Assembly (NCBI GenBank): GCA_021787985.1
Contig: JAJYLG010000020.1
Span: 1-43,874, forward strand
Direction of reading: 5' to 3'
DNA length: 43,874 nucleotides
Origin: Chloroflexota bacterium
GTDB taxonomy: Bacteria; Chloroflexota; Dehalococcoidia; DSGV01
The translations under genes and the position numbers were made by a program. The notes beneath the pieces were generated by a model. That model was not told the DNA's origin. It made no database searches and was given only the letters and a program-made list of their open reading frames with translations. Every line of letters starts with the position of its first letter. Within the stretch, counting starts at the first letter, position 1. Shown one piece after another: positions 23,378 to 32,151 of this stretch.

Positions 23378-24795
23378 TCCGGATCGCGCTGCCCACCGGT
23401 GACATGCGCCGGCCGGTAGCGCAGGCGCTGGCCGGCACCCCACTCGATAGCCCGGACTATGCCGCCGGGTCGCGCGTCTACCGGCTGGGGCTGCCGGACC
23501 GCGGCGACGTGACCATCCGCGTGTTCCGCGAGCGCGACATCCCGATCCAGGTGGCCTTGGGCAACTACCAGCTCGGGGTCTGCGGCGGCGTGTGGGTGGA
23601 GGAGCTGCGCGCGCGCTATCCGGCCGAGGATCTGTCGCCGCTCTTTCCGCTGGCGGTCGGGCGTGGGCGGCTGGCGGCGCTGGCAGCGCCTGAGCAGGCG
23701 GCGCAACTCGGGCCGCTCGAGGAGTGGCAGCGCTTCAGCGGGCTGCGGGTCGTGTCGGAGTTCGGCAACCTGGCCGAGAAGATCGTTGCTCATCTGCGGC
23801 TGCGCCGCCCGCGCGTATACGCCGTGTACGGCGGGGCGCACGCGTATCCGCCGGAGGACGCCGACATCGCCCTCGTTCACCTGGGCGAGGACCAGCAGTC
23901 GCCCGATGGGCTCGTGGAGATGGCTTCGTTCCACGAGAGCGGCCTGTGGGTGGTGGCGAATCGTCGCGCGCTGGCCGGTCTGGACCTGGGCGAGGCGCTC
24001 GCGTCCCTGAGGCCGGCTGCGGCCGCTGTGGAGGGCGGGCTGCGCCTTCCGACCGTGGCGCAGTCGCTCGGCGGCCCGCCCCTGGCGCTCGAGCGGCCGG
24101 AGCGGCCCGCAGGCGTCAGGTTGGCGCTACCGGACGGCCACCAGCAACCGCACGCCCTCGCCAGCGTGCGCGATGCGGGCATCGAGCTCGACGGCTATGG
24201 CGACGCCGACGTACAACTCCGGCCCCGCATCGCGGTTGACGGCGTGACCGTGAAGGTCGTCCGGCCGCAGGATATGCCGCAGCTCGTCGCCCTCGGTCAG
24301 TTCGACATGGCGATCACCGGCCGCGACTGGCTGGCCGATTTCCTGGCCTGCTTCCCGGACGCGCCCGTCGAGATGGCGGTAGACCTCGGGCGGTCCCGCT
24401 ACCACATCGCCGCGGTCGTGGACGAGGATCTGCCGGCGACGACGGTGGACGAGGCGCTGGCGTGCTGGCATGCTCGCGGCCGCCGGATGATCCGGGTTGC
24501 CTCGGAGTACCCGAACCTCGCCGACCGCTACGCGCGCCAGCGGCGGCTGGGACGCTACCAGGTCGTGCCCATCGCCGGCGCGTCCGAGGGCTTCGTTCCG
24601 GAGGACGCGGAGATCCTGATCGAGGGCTCGGAGACCGGGAAGACGATCGTCGCCAACCGGCTGCGCGTGCTCGAGCGTGTGTTCGAGTCGACCAACTGCG
24701 TCGTCATCCACCGCGGGCGGCGGGACGACCCGGTGTTGCAGGGGCTGCTGGAACGCTTTCGCCGCGGCGTGCCGGCGACCACGGCGGTCACGTAG
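23374..24795 (+). CDS. hisG: Tandem-duplicated ATP phosphoribosyltransferase HisG (short form x2)
   Basis: 473 aa, about twice the short-form length. Two HisG modules align end to end: residues 1-225 and 246-473. Shared blocks are RIALPTGDM/RLALPDGHQ, then VTIRVFRERDIPIQVALGNYQLGV/VTVKVVRPQDMPQLVALGQFDMAI, then SEFGNLAEKI/SEYPNLADRY. The C-terminal module keeps the ITGRDWL segment and the PRPP-binding loop IEGSETGKTIVANRL. The N-terminal module has GVCGGVWV and VHLGEDQQSPDG at those places, so it is likely inactive. The enzyme starts histidine synthesis by joining ATP and PRPP. The normal complex is HisG4HisZ4; the fusion may alter that. Confidence 0.85.
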   Translation: MIRIALPTGDMRRPVAQALAGTPLDSPDYAAGSRVYRLGLPDRGDVTIRVFRERDIPIQVALGNYQLGVCGGVWVEELRARYPAEDLSPLFPLAVGRGRLAALAAPEQAAQLGPLEEWQRFSGLRVVSEFGNLAEKIVAHLRLRRPRVYAVYGGAHAYPPEDADIALVHLGEDQQSPDGLVEMASFHESGLWVVANRRALAGLDLGEALASLRPAAAAVEGGLRLPTVAQSLGGPPLALERPERPAGVRLALPDGHQQPHALASVRDAGIELDGYGDADVQLRPRIAVDGVTVKVVRPQDMPQLVALGQFDMAITGRDWLADFLACFPDAPVEMAVDLGRSRYHIAAVVDEDLPATTVDEALACWHARGRRMIRVASEYPNLADRYARQRRLGRYQVVPIAGASEGFVPEDAEILIEGSETGKTIVANRLRVLERVFESTNCVVIHRGRRDDPVLQGLLERFRRGVPATTAVT

Positions 24796-24798
24796 AAT
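24793..24798 (+). promoter_or_regulatory. Internal -10 overlapping the hisG stop codon
   Basis: TAGAAT starts on the hisG TAG stop and ends 6 nt before the GTG at 24805. It could start a leaderless mRNA for the downstream genes. No clear -35 is seen. Confidence 0.45.
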
Positions 24799-24804
24799 CG
24801 AAGC

Positions 24805-25563
24805 GTGCCACCGATCTTCTTGCACATGGCGCTCGCCCGGGACCTGTCCGGCGTGCTCGGAGGTGAGGACATCCTCGCCAACGAGGGCGCGTTCCTGCTG
24901 GGCGCGGCCACGCCCGACATCCGCGTCCTGTTGCGGTGCCCGCGCGAGCAGACCCATTTCTTCAGCCTGGCGACCGACGACCCGCAGGACTCGCTCGCCC
25001 GGCTGTGCGCGGAGCACCCGCGGTTGGCCGACCCGGCCAGGCTCTCGCCCCAGGGGCGCGCCTTCATGGCGGGTTACCTGTCGCACCTCGCCGCCGATGA
25101 GACCTGGATCGAGGACTACTTCCGCCCTTGCTTCCGCGAGGAGAGCGACGCGCCGGAGGAGCTGCGGGGCGACGTACTCGATCGCGTCCTGCAGTTCGAG
25201 CTCGACCGGCGGCGCCGTGAGGACGAGGACCTGCGCGCGCACGTGCGCGAGGCGCTGGCGCGGGTCGCCGTGCCGGAGGAGATCTGCTTCCTTGAACGGC
25301 CGGTGCTCGAACGCTGGGTGGCTGTCTCGTCCGATCAGGCGCTGCACGCACCGGACTGGAATCGTTTCGTCTACCAGGGGGGGCGGCATTTGCAACGGCC
25401 CGAGCTACAGACCGAGGAGGGGATGGCGGCCTTTCTGGAGCAGGTGCCGCGCTTCCTCGGCGCGGCTGTCGAGCGCGTCACTCCGGAGCGGGTTGACGCG
25501 TACGAGCAGACGGCGCGCGAGCGCTCCGTGCGCGTCATCGAGCGGTATCTGACGTGCGCATAG
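24805..25563 (+). CDS. Zinc-dependent phospholipase C-like protein
   Basis: 252 aa, soluble. It resembles the PF00882 group (zinc-dependent phospholipase C-like, often of unknown role): an N-terminal FLHMALARDL, the FLLGAATPDIRVL segment, REQTHFF, and FMAGYLSHLAADETW, in which His and Asp residues are placed like the metal ligands of the S1/P1-PLC fold. There is no signal peptide, so a secreted lipase is unlikely. The gene lies between hisG and hisD, overlapping hisD by 10 bp. That suggests cotranscription but not an obvious histidine role. A phosphatase acting in histidine synthesis (histidinol phosphatase) is possible, yet the motifs do not match the known HisN or HisK families. Confidence 0.6.
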   Translation: MPPIFLHMALARDLSGVLGGEDILANEGAFLLGAATPDIRVLLRCPREQTHFFSLATDDPQDSLARLCAEHPRLADPARLSPQGRAFMAGYLSHLAADETWIEDYFRPCFREESDAPEELRGDVLDRVLQFELDRRRREDEDLRAHVREALARVAVPEEICFLERPVLERWVAVSSDQALHAPDWNRFVYQGGRHLQRPELQTEEGMAAFLEQVPRFLGAAVERVTPERVDAYEQTARERSVRVIERYLTCA

Positions 25564-26879
25564 TCATCGGGGCCGACGAGGCCCGCCGCACCATTTTGCG
25601 GCGCGTGCCGCTGGACGAGTGGGACGTGCCGGATGCCCTCCGCGAGCGCGACACTGCTCTCTTTGGCGAACGCCTGCCCCTGGACGCGCTCATCGGCCGC
25701 ATCATCGCGGAGGTGCGGGCAGGTGGCGACGCGGCCGTGCGCCGGTTCAACCAGGCGCTCGACGGCTCGGCCGATATGCCGGTGGAGGTGCCGCGCGAGG
25801 AGATCGGGCGGGCGTACGCGGAGGTCCCGGCGGACGTGGTCGAGGCGCTCCGCCTCGCGGCCAGCCGGGTGCGCGCGTACCACGAGCGGCAGCTCGCCCA
25901 CAACTGGCGCTCGTTCCACGAGGACGGGCTTGGCCAGGTGGTGCGGCCGCTGCGCAGGGTGGGCGTGTACATGCCCGGCACGGCGGTCGTCTATCCGTCC
26001 TCCGTGCTGCACACCGTCGTGCCGGCGCGGGTGGCGGGGGTGAAAGAGGTGGTGCTGGCCGGGCCCGCCGGGGCGTCCGGCGCCGTCCACCCGCTCAAGC
26101 TCGTCGCGGCCGACATTGCCGGTGTGGACCGCGTGTTCCGTGCGAGCGGCGCGCAGGGGATCGCGGCGCTGGCCTACGGGACGGAGTCGGTATCGCCCGT
26201 GGACAAGATCTGTGGGCCCGGCAGTCTGTTCGTCACGCTCGCCAAACGACGCGTGTACGGCGTGGTCGGCGTCGACGCGCTCTACGGGCCCACGGAGACG
26301 GTGGTCGTGGCGGATGAGAGCGCCGACCCGCGGCTATGCGCGGCTGATCTGTTGGCGCAGGCCGAGCATGATGTGCTTGCCAGCCCGGTGCTGCTGACCG
26401 ACTCCCTCCGCCTCGCGCGCGCCGTGCAGGCGGAGGTCGACCGGCAGATCGGGCCGCTGGAGCGCGGCCACGTCGCCCGCCAGGCGTTCGACAACCGCGG
26501 CGGCGCGGTGGTGACCGCGAGCATCGACGAGGCGGTCGAGCTGGCGAACGAGTTCGCGCCCGAGCACCTGTGCCTGCTGCTACGGGACCCGTGGCGCTAC
26601 GCGGACCTGGTGCGCAACGCTGGCGGCCTGTTCGTGGGCGAGTCGTCGCCCGAGGCGCTCGGCGACTACATCGCTGGCCCCAGCCACGCGATGCCTACCG
26701 GCGGCTGCGCGCGCTTCCAGTCGCCGCTGTCGGTGAACGACTTCTTGCGGATCATCTCCGTCGTGGCGGTGGACGAGTCGACGTTCGAGCGGCTGGCGCC
26801 GGCCGCGGCGCGTATCGCTCGTGCGGAGGGGCTGACGGCGCACGCACGGGCGCTCGAGATGCGACTGGAAGGGCGATGA
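25554..26879 (+). CDS. hisD: Histidinol dehydrogenase HisD
   Basis: 441 aa. Characteristic blocks: GVYMPGTAVVYPSSVLHTVVPARVAGV, the QAEHD zinc ligands in LLAQAEHDVLASPV, the catalytic EH pair in FAPEHLCL, and AGPSHAMPTGGCARFQSPLSVNDF. The final zinc-ligand His is in GLTAHARALEMR. The family's GPSE reads GPTE and GPGN reads GPGS, conservative changes near the NAD site. It performs the last two oxidations to histidine. The GTG at 25554 overlaps the preceding gene by 10 bp and the TGA overlaps hisC by 4 bp. Confidence 0.95.
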   Translation: MRIVIGADEARRTILRRVPLDEWDVPDALRERDTALFGERLPLDALIGRIIAEVRAGGDAAVRRFNQALDGSADMPVEVPREEIGRAYAEVPADVVEALRLAASRVRAYHERQLAHNWRSFHEDGLGQVVRPLRRVGVYMPGTAVVYPSSVLHTVVPARVAGVKEVVLAGPAGASGAVHPLKLVAADIAGVDRVFRASGAQGIAALAYGTESVSPVDKICGPGSLFVTLAKRRVYGVVGVDALYGPTETVVVADESADPRLCAADLLAQAEHDVLASPVLLTDSLRLARAVQAEVDRQIGPLERGHVARQAFDNRGGAVVTASIDEAVELANEFAPEHLCLLLRDPWRYADLVRNAGGLFVGESSPEALGDYIAGPSHAMPTGGCARFQSPLSVNDFLRIISVVAVDESTFERLAPAAARIARAEGLTAHARALEMRLEGR

Positions 26880-27988
26880 ACCCGCCCGACCTGCTCGGCC
26901 GGCTCGTGCGGCCGGAAATCCAGTCTTTGCCGGGTTACGAGCCGGTGGAGCCGCTCGAGGAGTGGGTCCGCCGCACGGGCATCGCGCGCGAGCGCGTCGC
27001 CAAGCTCGACGGGAACGAGAACCTGCATGGCCTGCACCCGGTCGTGCGCGCCGCGCTCGCCGAAGACGAGGATCACCTCTACCCGGACCCGGACCAGCGG
27101 ACGCTGCGGGAGGCGATCGCCGGCTACGCCGGCTGCGCGCCCGAGCAGGTGGTGGCCGGCGCGGGGAGCGATGACCTGCTCGATCTCGTCATTCGCGCGG
27201 TCGTGCGGCCCGGGGACCGGGTGATCGATTGCACGCCGACGTTCGGCATGTATCCGTTCCTGGCGCGCATCGCCGGCGCCGAGGTGGTGGAGGCGCCGCG
27301 CCACCCGGAGACGTGGGAGATCGACCCGGCGGCCGTTGCCGAGCAGGTGGACATGCGCGCGCGCGTGGTGTTCGTGGCGACGCCCAACAACCCGACGGGG
27401 AACCTCACGTCGCCGCGGGCGATCGAGGACCTTCTGCGGCTGCCGGTGCTGGTCGTCCTCGACGAGGCGTACGGGGAGTTCGCCGGGGTCTCGAACGTGG
27501 CGCGAGTTGCCGAGCATCCGAATCTGGTGGTCACGCGGACGTTCAGCAAGTGGGCCGGGCTGGCCGGCTTGCGTGCCGGCTACGCGGTCATGCACCCGTG
27601 GCTCGCCGAGCGGCTGATGACGATCAAGCAGCCGTACAACGTCAACACGGCCGCGTACCGCGCCGCGCTGGCCGCGCTCCGCGTGCGCCACGAGCTGACC
27701 GAGACGGTGCGCGCGATCGTGGCCGAGCGCGACCGGCTGGCGCCGCTGCTGCGCGCTACCGGCTTCCTCGACCCGTACCCGTCACAGGCGAACTTCGTCC
27801 TGTGTCGCGTGAAGGGCGACGCGCGGGCGCTGCAGGGGGCGCTGCGCGAGCGGGGCGTGCTGGTACGCTACTTCCGGCATCCGGCCGTGGCCGACTGCGT
27901 CCGCATCAGCGTGGCGCGGCGGAGGGAGACCGATCTTCTGATGCGGGCGCTGGAGGAGGCGGGACGTGAGCTCGGGTACGCCACGTAA
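26876..27988 (+). CDS. hisC: Histidinol-phosphate aminotransferase HisC
   Basis: 370 aa fold-type I PLP enzyme. Motifs: KLDGNENLHG near residue 43, YPDPDQRTLREAIAGY, the TPNNPTGN loop, the LDEAYGEF aspartate-tyrosine, and PLP lysine Lys225 in TFSKWAGLAGLRAG. The C-terminal SQANFVLCR and VRISVARR complete the signature. It transfers an amino group from glutamate to imidazole acetol phosphate. The ATG at 26876 forms an ATGA overlap with hisD; hisB begins inside its last 23 bp. Confidence 0.95.
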   Translation: MNPPDLLGRLVRPEIQSLPGYEPVEPLEEWVRRTGIARERVAKLDGNENLHGLHPVVRAALAEDEDHLYPDPDQRTLREAIAGYAGCAPEQVVAGAGSDDLLDLVIRAVVRPGDRVIDCTPTFGMYPFLARIAGAEVVEAPRHPETWEIDPAAVAEQVDMRARVVFVATPNNPTGNLTSPRAIEDLLRLPVLVVLDEAYGEFAGVSNVARVAEHPNLVVTRTFSKWAGLAGLRAGYAVMHPWLAERLMTIKQPYNVNTAAYRAALAALRVRHELTETVRAIVAERDRLAPLLRATGFLDPYPSQANFVLCRVKGDARALQGALRERGVLVRYFRHPAVADCVRISVARRRETDLLMRALEEAGRELGYAT

Positions 27989-28568
27989 GGCACGGGTCGA
28001 ACGGGAGACGCGAGAAACGCGCGTGGCCGTCGAGGTGTGCCTCGACGGCGGAGGGGGCTGCGCCGTCGATACCGGCATCGGCATGCTTGACCATATGCTC
28101 GAGCAGATCGCTCGCCACGGGCTCTTCGATCTCGAGGTTTCCGCCAGCGGCGACCTGGACCGGGACGAGCATCACCTGGTGGAGGACGTCGGTCTGTGCC
28201 TGGGCGCGGCCTTCGACGAGGCCCTCGGGGACCGCGCCGGGCTCGTGCGCATGGGACACGCCGTGGTCCCTATGGACGAGACGCTCGTGCTGGCGGCGCT
28301 CGATCTCAGCGGGCGTGGTTACGCCACCGCGGATCTGAAGTTCGAGCGCGACCGTGTGGGCCAGCTTCCGACGGAGCTGGTGTCGCACTTCCTCGAATCG
28401 TTCGCTCGCACGGCGCGGATGACGCTGCATGTCCGCGAGCTGGCGGGCGGGAACGACCACCACCGTATGGAGGCGGCGTTCAAGGCGTTGGCGCGGGCGC
28501 TGGGGACGGCCGTGCGCCGCGACGCGCGCGCGGGCCAGGACGTGCCGAGCACGAAGGGCTCGCTGTAG
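27966..28568 (+). CDS. hisB: Imidazoleglycerol-phosphate dehydratase HisB
   Basis: 200 aa monofunctional form. The two metal-binding repeats are seen as MLDHMLEQIARHGLFDL with DEHHLVEDVG (HHxxED), and SHFLESFARTARMTLHV with GNDHHRMEAAFKALARAL. The last residues VPSTKGSL are the family C-terminus. It dehydrates imidazole glycerol phosphate. No fused phosphatase domain is present, so histidinol-phosphate phosphatase must come from elsewhere. It ends the his run, 8 bp from the convergent purS end. hisA, hisF, hisH and hisIE are not in the window. Confidence 0.95.
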   Translation: MSSGTPRKARVERETRETRVAVEVCLDGGGGCAVDTGIGMLDHMLEQIARHGLFDLEVSASGDLDRDEHHLVEDVGLCLGAAFDEALGDRAGLVRMGHAVVPMDETLVLAALDLSGRGYATADLKFERDRVGQLPTELVSHFLESFARTARMTLHVRELAGGNDHHRMEAAFKALARALGTAVRRDARAGQDVPSTKGSL

Positions 28569-28576
28569 TCGCCGGG

Positions 28577-28837
28577 CTACGTGCCGGGCGCCTCGCGCAG
28601 CTCGACGCTGAAGGTCTCGATCACCGGGTTGGCGAGCAGCTTGCGCGACATCTCGTCCACGCGGCGCTGAGCCGCCGCCAGGTCGGGCGCGTCCAGCTCG
28701 ATCTCGATGTGCTTGCCAACACGGACATTCGCCACCTCGGCAAAGCCGAGCTGGTGCAGGGCGCCGCGGACGGTCAGGCCCTGCGGGTCGTTCACGACGG
28801 GACGCAGCATCACGCGCACTTCGGCCACGTAGCGCAT
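28577..28837 (-). CDS. purS: Phosphoribosylformylglycinamidine synthase subunit PurS
   Basis: 86 aa. The PurS pattern is clear: AEVRVMLRPVVNDPQGLTVRGALHQLGF, then VRVGKHIEIEL and a C-terminal LLANPVIETFSVEL. It bridges PurQ and small PurL in FGAM synthase. The ATG overlaps the purC TGA by 1 bp (TGATG). Usually purQ and purL follow purS; here the run stops against hisB, so those genes must be elsewhere. Confidence 0.95.
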   Translation of the reverse strand: MRYVAEVRVMLRPVVNDPQGLTVRGALHQLGFAEVANVRVGKHIEIELDAPDLAAAQRRVDEMSRKLLANPVIETFSVELREAPGT

Positions 28838-29736
28838 CAGTCTTCTTCCAACTGCTGACCGGTGAGGCGGCGGTACGCCTCTCGGTACTTCTCGGCGGTG
28901 CGCCGCACCACGTCCGGCGGCAGCGGTGGCGCGGGCGGATTGCGGTCCCAGCCGCCCTGGGTGAGCCAGTCGCGCACGTACTGTTTGTCGAAGGAGGGTT
29001 GCGGTCGACCGGGCTGGTACTGGTCGGCTGGCCAGAAGCGGCTCGAGTCAGGTGTCAGCAACTCATCGATGACGATGATCTCGTCTCCGAGGCGGCCGAA
29101 CTCGAACTTGGTATCGGCGATGATGATGCCGCGCTGCCGGGCGTATTGCGCCGCGTAGCCGTAGAGCGCCAGGCTGCGCAGCCGCATGGCGCTGGCCGCC
29201 ACCGGGCCGACACTGGCGACGAGCTGCTCGTACGTGAGCGGCTGGTCGTGGCCCGTTTCCTCCTTGGTCGTCGGCGTGAAGATCGGCTCGGGAAGCTGGT
29301 CGCTCTCGACCAGCCCCGGGGGCAAGCGGAGACCCGACACGCGGCCGCCGGTCTCCTGATACTCCTGCCACGCGCTGCCCGCCAGGTAGCCGCGCACCAC
29401 GCACTCGACCTCGATGCGCTCGGCCTTGCGGACCATCATCGAGCGGCCGACGAGCTCGGGCGGCAACAGGAACGGCAGGTCGTCGGCCGCAGTGCCATCC
29501 GCCAGGCGAAGGAAGTGGTTGGGCACCACGGGCGCGGTCGTCCCGAACCAGTAGGCGGAGAGCCGAGTCAACACCTCGCCTTTCCCGGGGATACCGGTGG
29601 GCAGGACGACATCGAAAGCGGAGATGCGGTCGGTGGCGACCATCAGCAGGCGCTCGCCGAGGTCGTAGGTATCGCGCACCTTACCGCGGCGGAAGAGCCG
29701 CGGCAGATTCGTCTCCAGCACTACTTCTGCGGCCAT
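28837..29736 (-). CDS. purC: SAICAR synthetase PurC
   Basis: 299 aa. N-terminal [30 protein letters not shown] is the ATP-grasp-like start; signature blocks [17 protein letters not shown] and [10 protein letters not shown] are intact, along with the [13 protein letters not shown] metal/ATP segment. It joins aspartate to CAIR. The length matches the eukaryote-like/long bacterial type rather than the 240-aa E. coli type. GAGGAGC precedes the ATG, 8 bp after the membrane-protein gene. Confidence 0.96.
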   Translation of the reverse strand: MAAEVVLETNLPRLFRRGKVRDTYDLGERLLMVATDRISAFDVVLPTGIPGKGEVLTRLSAYWFGTTAPVVPNHFLRLADGTAADDLPFLLPPELVGRSMMVRKAERIEVECVVRGYLAGSAWQEYQETGGRVSGLRLPPGLVESDQLPEPIFTPTTKEETGHDQPLTYEQLVASVGPVAASAMRLRSLALYGYAAQYARQRGIIIADTKFEFGRLGDEIIVIDELLTPDSSRFWPADQYQPGRPQPSFDKQYVRDWLTQGGWDRNPPAPPLPPDVVRRTAEKYREAYRRLTGQQLEED

Positions 29737-29744
29737 CGTGCTCC

Positions 29745-30506
29745 TCAGTTCGTCGCGGACCCGGCAGGCGCCCGGGAGCGCGCTCGCAGGTCATCGTACA
29801 AGATGACCACCGCGAGCGCGGCAAACGGGACGGTCAGGTAGCCCAGGACCGCATCGATCGCCACGGTGGCGCCGGTGGCGAGGTGTGCTGCGCTGGCGAT
29901 CGGATCGAGCACCAGCGAGGGGACGGCCGACAGCAGCGCGACCGCCAGCAGGGTGACGGCGGTTCGCCACCAGTGGCCGCGGGTGGCCGCGAGGCTCTCG
30001 CCAAGCGCGCGAGACGTCGGCAGTCGTTGTTCGACCACCGTGAGCTCTCCGAAGGTGAACCGCACCACCAGGTAGACGCCGATCGGGATGAGGAACACGG
30101 TCAGCGTCAGCAGCGTGCAAAGGACCTGGGCCGCGCCGACGCCGTACAGGGCGGGCAGCGACCGGCGCACGGCGGACCAGCTCTCCTGTCGGCGAGGCGG
30201 GCTGTCTGCCGGGTCCAGCAGCGCCAGACCGTAGTGGAAGACGGCGCTGTATGCCGGCACGGTGAACGCGAACCACGCGACCACCAGCAGACCGGAGACC
30301 AGCAGAGTGGAGGCACGCGTCCCGTACAGGGTCGAGTCCCGGGCCAGCACCGGCGCGTAGGCCCCGAACAACGCCGCACGGCCCGCGAGCGCCGGTAGGG
30401 CGAGCAGCAAGGTGTTGGTGGCGTTGCCGATGAAGCGCGTCCACGCCCAGGCGATGACGTCCGCGAGCTGCATCGAGCCGGGCCGGGCGTCGTCGAAGCG
30501 GTTCAC
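29745..30506 (-). CDS. Six-helix membrane protein of unknown function
   Basis: 253 aa from the GTG at 30506, which makes a GTGA overlap with purB. Hydrophobic segments fall near 30-55, 75-105, 125-165, 185-205 and 215-245, consistent with about six helices. The layout (paired helices, [10 protein letters not shown] after helix 4, final [15 protein letters not shown]) is reminiscent of the glycerophosphodiester phosphodiesterase membrane-domain/DUF975-like families, but no catalytic domain is attached. The function is unknown, and its presence between purB and purC has no evident link to purines. Confidence 0.6.
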   Translation of the reverse strand: MNRFDDARPGSMQLADVIAWAWTRFIGNATNTLLLALPALAGRAALFGAYAPVLARDSTLYGTRASTLLVSGLLVVAWFAFTVPAYSAVFHYGLALLDPADSPPRRQESWSAVRRSLPALYGVGAAQVLCTLLTLTVFLIPIGVYLVVRFTFGELTVVEQRLPTSRALGESLAATRGHWWRTAVTLLAVALLSAVPSLVLDPIASAAHLATGATVAIDAVLGYLTVPFAALAVVILYDDLRARSRAPAGSATN

Positions 30507-31813
30507 GGGGCCGCGTCGGCCAGCAGCCCGAGCCTGCGGTACGCGGCGTCGGTGTAGCGCAGGTACCACTCGGGGTCGAAGATCGTGTTCAGGTCGGCCG
30601 GAGCGAGGACCTGGACGGCCTCGGCATCTTGCTCGAGCAGGGTGCGCAACGGCGTGCCGGTGTCCCAGGCGCGCATGGCGTTGCGCTGCACGATGCCATA
30701 GGCATGCTGCCGGTCGAGCCCACGCTCCACCAGCGTCAGCAGCACCCGCTGCGAGAACACCAGGCCGTACGAGCTGTCCAGGTTCGCGCGCATCCGGTGC
30801 GGGAAAACGCGCATGCCGCGCACGATGCCGGTGAACAGGTCGAGCGCGTAGTCGAGCAGGCCGCAGGCGTCGGGCAGGATGATGCGCTCCGCCGAGCTGT
30901 GGCTGATGTCGCGCTCGTGCCAGAGCGCCACGTTCTCCAGCGCGGTCACTGCGTAGCCGCGGACGGTGCGCGCGATCCCGCAGACGCGCTCGCACTTCTC
31001 CGGGTTGCGCTTGTGAGGCATCGCGCTGGAGCCGGTCTGGCCTTCGCTGAAGGGCTCCTCCACCTCGCGCACCTCGGTGCGCTGCAGGTGGCGGATCTCG
31101 GTGGCGAACTTCTCGAGCGAGGCGGCGATGAGCGCGAGCGTCGTGACGTAACGCGCATGTCGGTCGCGCTGCAGGATCTGGTTGGTCACGGGGGCAGGGC
31201 GCAGGCCGAGCACGGCGCAGGTGCGCTCCTCCACCTGCGGGGGCACGGTGGCGTGCGTGCCGACGGCGCCGGAGATCTTGCCGTAGGCGACTTCCTCCCG
31301 CGCTTGCAACAGGCGGGCCCGTGCGCGCCGGATCTCGTCGACCCAGAGCGCTAGCTTCAGGCCGAAGGACATCGGCTCCGCGTGGATGCCGTGAGTGCGG
31401 CCGACGCAGAGGGTCGCGCGGTGCTCGAGCGCGCGGGCCGTGACGGCCCGCTCGAGCGCGTCCAGGTCGCGCAGGAGGATGTCGGTGGCTTGCAGGAGCT
31501 GGAGGCTCGTGGCCGTATCCCAGACGTCGGACGAGGTGAGGCCGAGGTGCACCCAGCGCCCCTCGGGGCCGAGATGGTCGGCCACGGAGCGTAGGAAAGC
31601 AGTCACGTCGTGATGGGTGATGCGCAGATACTCGGCGACCTTCTGCTCGTCGAAGGTGGCGCCAGCGCGGATACGTTGCGCGTCCTCGCGCGGCACGACC
31701 CCGGCCTCGGCCCACGCGTCGACGGCGGCGAGCTCGACCTCGAGCCAGCGGGCGAGCTTGTTGTGCTCGCTCCAGACCTGGGCCATCTCCGGGCGGGAGT
31801 AGCGTTCGATCAC
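30503..31813 (-). CDS. purB: Adenylosuccinate lyase PurB
   Basis: 436 aa. Fumarase/aspartase-superfamily signature GSSAMPHKRNPEKCE is intact. Also present are RYSRPEMAQVWSEHNKLARWLEVE, the HHDVTAFLRS catalytic-histidine block and TSSDVWDTATSLQL. The enzyme acts twice in purine synthesis, releasing fumarate from SAICAR and from adenylosuccinate. The GTG at 31813 was chosen because homology begins there (IERYSRPEM) and it makes a GTGA overlap with the cupin gene. Confidence 0.96.
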   Translation of the reverse strand: MIERYSRPEMAQVWSEHNKLARWLEVELAAVDAWAEAGVVPREDAQRIRAGATFDEQKVAEYLRITHHDVTAFLRSVADHLGPEGRWVHLGLTSSDVWDTATSLQLLQATDILLRDLDALERAVTARALEHRATLCVGRTHGIHAEPMSFGLKLALWVDEIRRARARLLQAREEVAYGKISGAVGTHATVPPQVEERTCAVLGLRPAPVTNQILQRDRHARYVTTLALIAASLEKFATEIRHLQRTEVREVEEPFSEGQTGSSAMPHKRNPEKCERVCGIARTVRGYAVTALENVALWHERDISHSSAERIILPDACGLLDYALDLFTGIVRGMRVFPHRMRANLDSSYGLVFSQRVLLTLVERGLDRQHAYGIVQRNAMRAWDTGTPLRTLLEQDAEAVQVLAPADLNTIFDPEWYLRYTDAAYRRLGLLADAAP

Positions 31814-32139
31814 TGGTCGCGATACTCCTCGCGCGGCGGGGAGAAGATGTCGATGGCGACCACCCGATCGAGGGCCCGCACGCGATGCGGCACGTTGCTG
31901 GGGACGAGCCACGAGTCGCCCGGCTGCAGCAGCCGGTGCTCGTCACCCAGCCAGAACTCCATCCGGCCGGAGACCAGGTAGCCGATCTGCTCGTGCGGGT
32001 GGGTGTGGTCCGGCACCTCGGCGCCCTCGGCGATGGTGATCTCGCAGAGCATGGTGCGGTCGCCCGCGTTCAGCGTGCGGCGCCAGACGCCCGGGAGCAT
32101 CTCGGTCTGGTGGGCCTCGTGGTTGGCGCGGAGTGGCAT
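31810..32139 (-). CDS. Small cupin-domain protein
   Basis: 109 aa single cupin barrel. Motif 1 is DHTHPHEQIGYLVSGRMEFWLG and motif 2 is LQPGDSWLVPSNVPHRVRAL, giving the metal-binding His-His-Glu-His set. No substrate can be named. GAGGAGGGC precedes the ATG, 12 bp after purE, and the stop overlaps purB. Small cupins are frequent hitchhikers in operons; a sensor or isomerase role is equally possible. Confidence 0.85.
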   Translation of the reverse strand: MPLRANHEAHQTEMLPGVWRRTLNAGDRTMLCEITIAEGAEVPDHTHPHEQIGYLVSGRMEFWLGDEHRLLQPGDSWLVPSNVPHRVRALDRVVAIDIFSPPREEYRDQ

Positions 32140-32151
32140 GTCGGCCCTCCT

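Noticed and set aside
29745-31946. 733-codon open frame covering the membrane protein and purB
   Set aside because: Only its last 253 codons are protein-like. The upstream part is a shifted reading of purB; the GTG at 30506 gives the real start.
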